Source: Pisaster brevispinus
Taxonomy: Eukaryota; Echinodermata; Asteroidea; Forcipulatida; Asteriidae
NCBI GenBank assembly: GCA_023634235.1
Contig: JAMKCF010000008.1
Location: forward strand, 3,043,001 to 3,107,000
Length of the DNA: 64,000 nucleotides
Reading direction: 5' to 3'
Within the stretch, counting starts at the first letter, position 1. Every line of letters starts with the position of its first letter. Both the position numbers and the translations under genes were made by a program. Positions 37,871 to 49,300 of this stretch are shown here, piece after piece. The notes beneath the pieces were generated by a model. The model ran no database searches and had not been told where the DNA came from. It saw nothing but the letters and a program-made list of their open reading frames with translations.

Positions 37871-38187
37871 GGTTTCAAGGTATTGTCTCTAGGGGATTGG
37901 ATTGAAAGAACTCGTCCAAAACCCTCAAATTTTCCTTTCATCTAAGACAGATTTTTGTTAAACTAGAAATCTGTACCTAACTGGCTCTTACGATAAAAAA
38001 ATTATTTACCTTCGATTAAAAAATATATTATTGTTGTTTTTAAATTAATGTTATTTTTTTAGTCTCAACACAACAAAAAAACAACAACTACCTGAATAAC
38101 ATCTAAACCACAAGTAAAATAAGGGAGGAAAAAAAGATCAATACTTAAACTCAAAACTAAATAAAATTTCAGATCCTTTGCCCTGCC

Positions 38188-38396
38188 CAGAGCTGTGTAT
38201 TGAGAGAGTTGTGACATAGAAGGACAATTTTTCTTTAGTCATGTGGTTGCTGGACACCATTTTTCGGTCCAAATCCAGCACAGCCCAGTGTTCAGCCTGG
38301 TCTGGCACCCTATGTGCGCACATGCGCTTCCTTGGAACCAAAATGGCTTCTAATCGCAAGTTGTCCTTGTCACAACTCTCTTAATAAACAGCTCTG
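38188..38396. mobile_element. MITE family F, 209 bp
   Basis: Inverted ends CAGAGCTGTGTATTGAGAGA and the reverse complement of TCTCTTAATAAACAGCTCTG, extending to GTTGTGACA on each side. The core has CTGGACACCATTTTTCGGTC. A second copy is at 56519..56716. Confidence 0.85.
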
Positions 38397-38640
38397 GCTA
38401 GGTCCATCACATAGGCTGACAGAAAGCATAAAAACAAAAACATAAAAGTCACAAGGAAATTAATTCCAAGACAATGTAATATTTCCAATCGTTTGGAAAA
38501 TTCCTTTGCTCATAAACTTCACAAAGATTTAACTTAACACATGTTACAGTTTAATTTAGACGAGCGAAATGAATTGACTGAAGAGGAATTCAAACCCACA
38601 CAGCTCAGTACGACAGAGCGGCGCGACAGGAATCGACAGC

Positions 38641-39315
38641 AAGTAGAGATCTCATATCTAGGCCCAAGTAGAGATCTCATATCTAGGCCCAAGTAGAGAT
38701 CTCATATCTAGGCCCAAGTAGAGATCTCATATCTAGGCCCAAGTAGAGATCTCATATCTAGGCCCAAGTAGAGATCTCATATCTAGGCCCAAGTAGAGAT
38801 CTCATATCTAGGCCCAAGTAGAGATCTCATATCTAGGCTCAAGTAGAGATCTCATATCTAGGCCCAAGTAGAGATCTCATATCTAGGCCCAAGTAGAGAT
38901 CTCATATCTAGGCCCAAGTAGAGATCTCATATCTAGGCCCAAGTAGAGATCTCATATCTAGGCCCAAGTAGAGATCTCATATCTAGGCCCAAGTAGAGAT
39001 CTCATATCTAGGCCCAAGTAGAGATCTCATATCTAGGCCCAAGTAGAGATCTCATATCTAGGCCCAAGTGGAGATCTCATATCTAGGCCCAAGTAGAGAT
39101 CTCATATCTAGGCCCAAGTAGAGATCTCATATCTAGGCCCAAGTAGAGATCTCATATCTAGGCCCAAGTAGAGATCTCATATCTAGGCCCAAGTAGAGAT
39201 CTCATATCTAGGCCCAATTAGAGATCTCATATCTAGGCCCAAGTAGAGATCTCATATCTAGGCCCAAGTAGAGATCTCATATCTAGGCCCAAGTAGAGAT
39301 CTCATATCTAGGCCC
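38641..39315. repeat. 25-bp satellite array, 27 near-perfect copies
   Basis: Exactly 675 bp = 27 x 25. The unit starts AAGTAGAGATCTCATATC and ends TAGGCCC. It includes the palindrome GAGATCTC. Only three single-base variants are visible: a T for C near 38839, a G for A near 39069 and a T for G near 39218. The near identity implies recent expansion or strong homogenisation. It begins and ends with full units inside otherwise unique sequence. Confidence 0.97.
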
Positions 39316-39958
39316 TTCTGGAAGCCATCGCTTCACCGTCGTCAGTGTGCTCTCCGTACAGGGCTCAAAATGGCAGGCAGAGCCCAAGCCGGAGACAGAA
39401 CCAAGGTTTTGAAATGGGCCTTAGTCCCTCTTCCTTTAAAATCACTTTTTATTAATTTTCATACACTCACACTTTCATTTATTCACACCCATCATAATTT
39501 ATATACAATTTGTCCAGTATAAAAAAAACTTCAATTTGAAGACACGATTCCGTCAAACTCTTCTCTGTTCTTCACCAGTTCGCTTTGTAGGATGCGATAC
39601 TAATGCGCATAACTCTTGAGCAACACCCCTAGTGCCAGTCTTATAAACTGGTGTTGAAGTGTCTGTGCCTGTTGGCAGTGATCCTGTCAAAATGGTTTAG
39701 TGGCCTCATTCAAAAAGCCACTGCAAACAATGAATGGGTTAACTCTTTTTGCGTAGATTTGCGCCTGATGCCTCTATCGAAGGCCTGTTCCTTTAAATGG
39801 TGTCTTAACGGAATTTCATTGGCAAAACCAAATTATTAATGGCTCGAAAAATAATCCAGCACAGGTAATGGGAAAAGGATTTTTAATCCTGAAGCGAACT
39901 GGTTAAGTCAAGGTAAGCACCAGAAATCTCTTACAGATCATTTGGAAGCCAGTCGTCT

Positions 39959-40331
39959 GCCCCCCCCCCCCCCCGCCCCAAACAAAGTCGCCCACAACAA
40001 AGTCCCCCGAAAAAGTCACCCAAAACAAAGTTGACCTCAACAAAGTCGCCAAGTGCTGATCATAAAAGCAAGGGAATAAAATATGGGAGTGAATTTGGAT
40101 AAATATTGCAAATCATCAGAAATCTATCGAAGATTTCAAAGAGTTTGTAAGTTTGCTGTTCTTCAATCCCTTTTTTTTTGGCATTTTGCAATATTTATCA
40201 TACCTTTAACCTAAAAACTTTTGGTGGGTGACTTTGTCGGGGTGACTTTGTAAATGGGCGAGACTGTTCTAACAGTGGGTGGGATCGCTGAGGAGTCACT
40301 TTGTTGTGGGTGACTGCACAAGGGGGGGCAA
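39959..40331. mobile_element. large palindromic element with AAAGTCGCC repeats
   Basis: The left arm starts with a run of 14 C (39961..39974), then repeated CAAAGTCGCCCACAACAAAG-type motifs. The right arm has GGTGACTTTGTCGGGGTGAC and ACTTTGTTGTGGGTGAC and ends in a run of G. The arms are inverted repeats around about 165 nt of AT-rich DNA. It sits just 3' of the DGAT1 stop codon, so it may be part of or limit the 3' UTR. Confidence 0.7.
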
Positions 40332-40360
40332 GATGACCCGCATTCAACGATTCTACATTT

Positions 40361-43300
40361 TTAACTGACCGTAGCGTTTGCAGTGATGTAGTTCTCTATG
40401 TAGTAGTCATGGACGTACATGAGGACGGCGATCGGCTGGCCAATGATGATGGACACCCAGACGGCCATGTTGGCCGTGAAGCCACTCAAGAAGGCACTGA
40501 CAAACATCGCCAGGGGTATCTGGAGAATAAACCCAAGACACAAGTTTGAATTGTGTTTATCTCAAACTCTAGACGATTGTGCTGTACTTATCTTTGTGTT
40601 TGTCTCTGTACTTTTTGTCTCCACATGTTTCGGAAGATCTGCAGAAAACTGGGCACCCAGGTGGGATCGAACCCTGCCACATTCTAGGGCAGATAGCAAA
40701 TAACCTTCCATATTCTAGAGCACAGCTCAATTTCATGGCTCTGCTCACCGCCAACTTCTGCACCTGCGATCACCGTTCTTCGTTTATAGGGCAAGTGCCG
40801 CATTTCTACGCTAGCTGTGTAAGTGAAGAATGCCTAGTAATGTGGAGTACACACGCTCACAAGCAAAAATTCCCTGCTAACCTGTGAAGTACGCTTAATG
40901 TAAGCATGGAATTCCCTGCATCCATAAGCACCAAATCTTTGCTATTGGTAAGCAGAACCATGAAATTGGGCCCTGTTGTCTTAACCGCTAGACTCGAAAC
41001 CACGCCCATCATAACCATCTCCGTACTAAGTTGTGTGCAAATCTGCGAATATTAATATTTTCAATCTTACCCATTAAACGTATTTCTAGAACCAAAGGCT
41101 TTGAACGTCTTTTGAATCAAGAAATTTAACTATTTATTTGTTAAGCTCACCTGCATAATCATCCCCATGAAGCCCCACAAGCGGAACATATGAAGAGGGA
41201 CACTCAGTAGGTACTGTAAATAGGAGAGAATGAAACAAAACAAAAACGAAAAAAGTTGTTCATGAGTTGACCAACCCTTTGAAGCCATGCAACTGCATGA
41301 GTTGTGTAGGGTGGCACAACTGTGCATAGAATTTACCAAGTACATGTGTGTACTATGTAGATGCATTCACCACATGATATCATATTGCAGGCTGGCATAG
41401 TTTATCATTCAAACCACAGCGGATAATATTGAATGGTCAGACAGTAGACAAACTAATGGGTTGATAGTAGTTGACTCGCGTTTGCTGCCCTAAGACTGCT
41501 GTGTACACTCAAAACAGGAAACGACCTACGACATTTACCTTGTGAATTGACCTATAACCTTACCTCATGGAAGATAGCCGAGATGAAGAAAACGACAGCT
41601 TGTCCAGTGAACTTACTGTAGCCGTGCCTCAAAAGTGGCTTGTACACATGCCTGAACAAAAAATCATAAACACCCCATTAACACTTGGGCTCCTACTCTT
41701 GAAAACATCTTCCAGCGAGTTGACCAGCCAGTCAAAACCATTCAACTAGATGGGGTTTGTATGGTGGCACAACTGTGCACAGAACTAAACTGTGTCAAAG
41801 TGTGTACATGTACATTGCAGATGCATTCACTTCATGATATCATAATTATTGCAAACTGGCATAGTTTATCCATCATTCAAAACCAGAGCCCAGAGTGGGT
41901 GATATTAAATGGTCAGACAGTGGGAGGGTTGACTATGTACTGTGTAATGCATTCACCACATGATATTGTACTGCAGGCTGACTGGCACAGTTGATCTATC
42001 ATTCACAACCACAGCGGATGATGTTAAATAGTCAAACAGTTGGCAGATGTAGTTTAGAGCACTCAGTCAGGATGGTACTTAGATAATAATATCAGTCATT
42101 TGGTGTCAAGAAGTCAGCAACGTTTGTCTCAATCTTACCTACGACACCATCTGTATGTTGGGATGTTCCAATTCCTCCAGAAATAGCCAACGGATTCTGA
42201 ATTCCTGAAAAAATAAAAACAAACATGACTTCAAAGAAAGTAACTTCTGTAAATGGATTCCTTACTTTTCAAATCTGCAGCCAAATGTTGATGCTATGGT
42301 TTAAAAACTTACAAAACAAGAATTTCAACAATGAAAAGTCCCAACATATCTAGCTCAGGCCATGACTAATTTACTCACCACCAGTCCTGGTAGAATTCTC
42401 GGTCGGCAAATCGAAGCAACTCAGCGGAGATGTTCAGGAAGGAGTGAAAGAAAAAGTAGAAGAACATCAACCAGATGAAATGGTTGGGAACCTGAGGTAG
42501 AGAGAGAAAAAATATTTAAATTATCACATACCAACAGAAAAATTCTTCTTTGTGCCCTGCCCACTGTGAGTAACCAGTGAGCAATGGGTGAGCAACAACT
42601 GATTAATGAGTAAGAAGTGAGTAGAAGTGAGTAAGAAGTGAGTAATAGCAGCTAAGTTTCTCCACAACCACCCTTCATTTTCTGTTTGAATGCTCCAGTT
42701 GTATACTGGAAAGGCTAAAATTTAACACTCACCCACCTTCGTTTCGTTTTCTCTGGAGGTCAGTGGTTTTCCCTAAGTGGGTCAGTTAAACTCATTGCAA
42801 ACTGGCTGATCCAAAAATAGAGGTACAAAGGTTATGACCCTTGGGCTTCCTTGACCTCAGAGAAATTCCAGGCCTGGTTAAGGATTTAGGCCGTATCAAA
42901 ATTGGCGGCTGCAGCTATGGCTAGGATTGTTGCCAATGTTGTTGCTAAGGACGTCCTTTGCTTCAATGCATGATGAGGCCGTGATCCAGCTATAGCCCTA
43001 GCCACCAATTCGGACTTGGCTTAAGTCTTTGGTGGATGACTTTCTAACATAATTACCACCCATATATTTTGCAACGTGACAACTACACTGGGAGAAGGCG
43101 TTGAATCACATATATCCCGCAGTTGGGTTTTTTGGAACAGTGCCCTCTAGCTCAGTTCAGCAATAACACACAACAGCATCTTGGACTGAGACTAGTTAAG
43201 GGAGTGACTTTTAAGGAGAAAATTATTTTTAAAATACTTACGGCAAGTTTTAAAATCCTTTCCACCATCCGCTTAAAGTCCATCTCCTGCGACAGGAAGG

Positions 43301-46300
43301 AAGTGAATATGTAAACTCAATTAAAAGCAGGGTATAATTTGGGGTTATTGTCAAAGACCAGTGTCCTCACTTGGTGTATCCCATCAAATGCATAAAATAA
43401 CAAACCTGTAAAAAGTGGGGCTCAATTGGTTATCAAAGTTGCAAGAAAATAATGAAATAAAAAAAAAAACTTATTGCATAGAATTGTGTTTTTTCAGATG
43501 CTAAAGAAAGGCTTCAGATTCAAATGTGTTGGTTGAACCCTTACCTCTTTTTCTAAAACTACATTACCTCAAAGGGGGTCGATTCTAACAATGTTTTATA
43601 ATACCAACAGCTCTCCAGTGCTACCAAAAGTACACCCTGCCTCTAAAACCTCAATCAGGGATGTCAGTTCTAATTGCAGTTTTGAACCATTTACCGAAAA
43701 TTGCAAGCTTGATTATAAATAACATCACCTCTCTCTATTCTACCCCCCTGGAAAACAATGAACTTACCGAAAATGGTTTCATGGCATTCATGACAGTTGG
43801 AACAATCCACTTAAAATTATGGGGGTGGGGGGAAGAAACAAAATAGAGATTATGAGTATTTGCACAACCAAAGTAAACATTCTTATAAGTGAACACTATT
43901 CCAGCTACAACAATGCACTTTCCGAGAGTAGATCAAATGAAATTGTTAAACTGCTTTATTTTACATAAAGGGCCATGAAGAAATGAAGTAGGAAAAGTTA
44001 CTTATTGATGCATCAGTGCACAAACATTTTATCTCGATTTTGCAAAAACTTTGTATCTCGCAAGAAAATGCTTCGTTCACAAATGTTGTATCTCGACACA
44101 TACTTGTTTTGTGTGTAAATCTAGGCTTTTTTAAGCGAGATACAATATTTTGTAAATTTGCAATGACTTTATTTTGATTTTCACTTGTACAACAATGTTT
44201 GATAAGCACTGTATATTTGGTGGTTTCCCCTGAGTCTTGAGGGGGGAAAATAAAATCCACAGGCTACTCAGTGGGATTCGAACCTACAAGATCTGCATTC
44301 TAGAGCAGATGTCTTAACCGCTAAACCAACCAAAGTGCTTTTTGACGAGAGGCCAGTTTGAATCTCGTAGTTCGCCTGAAGATTTTTTTTCCCCGCAGGA
44401 TTCCGAAAGCACCGAGTATACAGTGCGCATCACATATCAGTGTAAGGGTAAACAAAAATAATACAATATTCTTAATCCTCCGTGCAATTATTGCATCAGT
44501 TGCAGAAAACTTACTTGTTGGACGAGACCCAAGCTCAGGTGAACCAAGAAAAGCTGCAAGAGAAATTCAAATAATGGGATTTGTCAAGATTGTTGTTTGA
44601 ATAAAAGAACATCCGGTAGTTACCCCAGCCTTCACTTCCAGAAAGAAATGCTACAAAAGTTAATGTTCCAGAGACAAGGAATAACTGTTGATCAGGCCAG
44701 GGGCCGATTTCACAAAGAGTCAAGATTGATCTTTACTTTGCATCAATCTTAATTGCTAAGCAAAGTGTGATGTCACAATACAAATCACTGCGGTGATATT
44801 GACATCACATCTTAAGATGAATCTTAGTGCTTTGTGAAATCGAGCCCTGGAATCACACGTAGGCCATGTAGGCCATGGCCTCTGTTGCCCTGGTCTTGGC
44901 CTTGGTGCCCCTTCAAAAGTTTCCCATCAACTTCAAAGATTTTTCCAATAAAAGTGCCCTTGCAAAATGAAAATGACCATGCCCTCTAAAAGATGAAATT
45001 CCAGGCCTGTGTTGATGCCTCTGAAAAAATTATATTCCCATGTGAGTTAAGTTTCATACAACGTACCAGTTCAATGACACGACGTAGCAAGAAGCGCTTC
45101 CTGATGCGAGGACTCCGGGGGAAGTTGAGCTCATAGCAAAGGGTCGGTGCAAGCATGAAGTAGTAGATATCTATAGAAAGCAAGAAACAGATCAATCTTG
45201 TTAGGCATTCTCTTTAATGCAAGAAGTAAAAATGAGATGATCTCAGGTCGGCTTAGTGGTGTCTTTCCCTGCCTGTCACCTTTGTTGACCCTGGTTTGAA
45301 TCCCACTTCTGACTAGACCCATGCCAGAGGATGGGTTTGCATGGTGTACCAGATTGCATGGGTATTCCCGCCAACTGGGGTTTTCTTCATGCACCTAAAA
45401 ACTGAAATGTATTCAACACCTTCTCCTCGTAGGTTCCTTCAGGTAACTGGATTCCAGCGCAAGGCACTTTTGAGGCTCCATTGGTTTCATTAAACCAGAA
45501 CTAATAATAGTATTAATAGGTTAGGGTTCCAGACATTGTATCAAAGTGCCTATTATTACACTACCCCGGTTCATTTGGGCCTCAAGCATTCCCGAAACCA
45601 TCTCAACTCCTTTGGAGCATGCAGCACCAGCAGCTAAATTGGTATCATTGGCTTTACATAACCTATCATATTAATTTATTCTGCATACAATTTTCTTTCA
45701 GCTACAAACGTCGTGGTGTAAACAGACACAGTGATGGGTAGAACACTACTCTGAGCTCTACTCAAGAGAGAGCACTGTTGCACACTCGGCCCTTGATGCC
45801 ATAAACTGCCTGCCAATCATGGGTGAACTAGAACCACAATAAGACAGAGAGATAGAACCCTAATGAAGACGCTGGCTTACCTCTGAGATTGAGATTGTCC
45901 GGATACTTGACTTGATCACTCTGCTCCTGGACTGTAGAGCCGTTATGATCCACCTCGGACACATCTCTGGTCTCTCCCTGAGTGGCATCTGAAGAAAGAG
46001 AACAGTAAATCACCAGCAATAAAGGAAGTGTTTATAATAAGAATATAAATAATAGTAATAACAATCTGGGTGTTTATATAGAGTTCTTAGTCAATGAAAA
46101 CACCATGTAATAAACCACAGGGGAAACTGACAGCCGCTTCCCAGGTTGTATGGAAAAACTTGGGCGTGATCCCTGGCTATGCAGCAGTTAAAGGTTAAAT
46201 GACTTCTGACTGGCACGCCCGAACAAAGATATTGACAAAATAGGGAGACCGCCAACTTAAGGGCTAGATAGCTCAGTTGGTAAGAGTGCCGACATGTTAA

Positions 46301-49300
46301 TCTGCAGGTCACAGATTCAAGTCTGGATCTAGTACTTAAAATCAGGTATAGGTGAGGATTTTTCTTAAAGTGGGAAATATTTAAGGGAGTAGGCGCGATC
46401 AAAACGTCTTCCTTAAAAAAACCTCACCATTCTTCTTGCTCTTTGTTGGAGACTGCGCTCCACCTGTCTGACTTCCTTTATCTTTTCCGCCACGGAAGCT
46501 CCTCTTCCGGGTGGATTTCTCTGCCCGGAGGGCCCTCCGGCACCAGGTGTTGACTTCCGTGTAGGAAATCAACTTTAAGAATGCCATTGTGTACATCCCG
46601 CTTACACAAATGGCTCCGACTGGACGAAAATAATTAAGAAGAAAATTTGGTTTTATTCCATTCATAGTATGAGCAAACTTGATTTATTTAATTTCTTAAA
46701 CATTTTTCAGATACTTAGATCCATAAAAGTAGTCATAAAAATATGATTTATTTTTTTTTGGGGGGGGTTTCATTTCGTGTTTCTTACAAGGCATTGGTTT
46801 GGCGATGGTGATGACGACTACCGGGAAGGTGATCAAGGTGGCGAGGTTTAAAAAAGACAGCCAGCGCGATACTTTATCACCGATCACACCCTGTCAAAAG
46901 AGAAATGTTTACAAAATAACAACTGATTAAACTCAAACGGAGAGAACTTCATTAGACTGTGGAAGAGTAATTCAATTCAAATCTCGTAGTTTCATTGAAC
47001 ACACATAAACAACCACATGGAAAGATTTCATCGATGGACGTAATTTAGTGGAAACATCGAAACCCAGTTTCTGTTCCGTTACAGATTTTCTCGACATTGA
47101 TGGAGAGTCTTTATGAGTATCAGGTCTGCAGGCACCTAGAGCTACACAGGGGCCATGGAGGCCTCTGTTGCCCTGGTCTTGGCCTTTGAGCCCCTTCAAA
47201 ATATCCCTCTAGACTTCACGATTTCCTAATGGAAGTGCTCTTTGCAAAATGACTACGGCCTTGCTCTCTCAGAGATGAAATTCAAAGCCTTTTACTGGCG
47301 TTTGATCTTTTCACTATGGAAGGAGATGATGAGAACACCCTGAGGATAGGCACTGATGGGGTGGGGGGAAAACAATTGAGAGAAAACATAGGAAATAAAT
47401 GCAACCTACCTCTGCAACTAACTTCTCTATCACAAACTGGATCAGAATAAACACATTAATCACTGGAAGGAAAGCAGAGTAATTCATTTCAAGATGAAGA
47501 ATCTTTGATGATATTTACTTACGTAATAGAAATAATAATGAAAAGGTAAGATAGTAAAATCTCAGGTTTGAATTGATATTCCTCGTGAAAGAGCCAAGAC
47601 TGTAGGATGGGGGGAAACATGCACCAGGCAAGGAGTTCCAAAGAGATGCAGTACATTGAATAAAGCTGTTGGAATGGCTCTGTGTTCTACATCACAGCAA
47701 AGCAAGAGTGTATGATGGGTGAGAAGAAGCAGAAAGCCTGGTTTCACACTCAAACACCCCGATAGGAGGAGCCAGGTCAGAAACACTGGTGGCACATTTA
47801 CCATGAAAATATCAGTAAAAACGGACATAAAATCGTCGCGTCAGTGCAAAAACGTTGTATCTCAAATTTTGTAATTTCTTGCACAAATGCTTTATGCGAA
47901 AAGGTTGTATCTGAGCATGTATTTGTTTTGAGTGTACATCCGGGCTGTTTTAAGAGAGATACAATCTTTTGACAAATTCAAGGCCACTCGTAACCTAAGT
48001 TCTATGTTAGGAGATGCAATGTTTTTGAACCGACACGGCGAAATGAGCACCAAGAAGCTGGGTGCCCCATGGGGGCTGGTTTGACAGAAGGGACTTACAG
48101 GCAGCGAGTGTACCGTTAGGTAAACTGTACGGATCCTGTAGAAAGATCTGGAGCATCTGGATCGGATCCACCAAAATACCATATCTGCAAAAGTATAAGA
48201 TTATAAAATCATTCTTACAAACTGTCTCAACCTTCAGAGCTAAGTTTATTTGCACAACTTCAAACAGAGAAACTTGCTTGTCTTACTTGATCAGGTTCTC
48301 CAGAACAAGACGTCCACTTGACATTGCCTGTTTAAAATGTAAAAAGTTCAAAAGTTTCAAATTAACATTTCTAAAACATTAAACCTCCTCCTGCCTGACC
48401 ACTCAGTGTCATCCAGTGTGTGTTTTTGAATGATAAACTTTACCATCCTGCGATGTGAAATTATGTGGTGACGGCATACACAGTACACAGTCAACCCTCC
48501 TACTGTCTGACCATTCAACACCATCCACTGTGGATTTTACTGATAGATGAAAATATGCCAGCCAGCAATATGATATCGAACGGTGAATGCATCTACACAT
48601 TAAGCACAGATTAGTTCTGAGCACAGTTGTGCCGCCATACACAACCCATCCAGTTGAATGGTTTTAAATAGTTGATCAACTTCCTAGAAAAATGTTACCT
48701 AGAGTAGAAGGGTAAAAAGCAAAGAGAGACGGCTTACCAGGAGGACGATGCAGAGATTCAGAAAGCCACGGTAGTTATTGAACCCACTTGTATTACTCAG
48801 TAGAGAGCTCTGGTCACTGTGAATCCTGCATGAGAGGAAAAAGGACAGTACAGAGGTGGTGAATTGCTGATGCAAAAATATGCGGACTCTTTATTCTCAG
48901 GCGATGAGAGAAGAACCTCATTATGGTGAAGATGGGGGAAGCGGGATGGTTAAGTGGTAGCTACTTTTTACCTCCTGGATGTGGACCTGGGTTTGAATCC
49001 TACCTCGGACCAGAGGCCTGCATGTGGGTTGGGTTTCTAGTCCCTACTAGATTGCGTGAGCGTGTCTACCCGTTGGAACCGAGGACTTTAACAAAAAGGT
49101 ATCCAGGTGTTTTGGCAGGGTGAGGCTTTTTAATGTTCCATCTGAAGGACAAAGCAATAATGGTGAAGTGTCTTGCTCAAGAACAAAAGTGTCAAGACCG
49201 GGACTCGAACCTACACTCTGCTGACCAGAAACACCAGAGCTTGGGTCTACTGCGCTTGACCATGACATACCATGAGAATCCTCTGTTGCATTTTGATGCA

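Noticed and set aside
38641..39315. CRISPR-like array
   Set aside because: Units are contiguous 25-mers with no unique spacers, and the DNA is clearly animal; it is a satellite.
46261..46325. possible tRNA gene
   Set aside because: A and B boxes are present but the cloverleaf is poor and the flanking sequence recurs inverted at 33.45 kb, so it is a SINE head.
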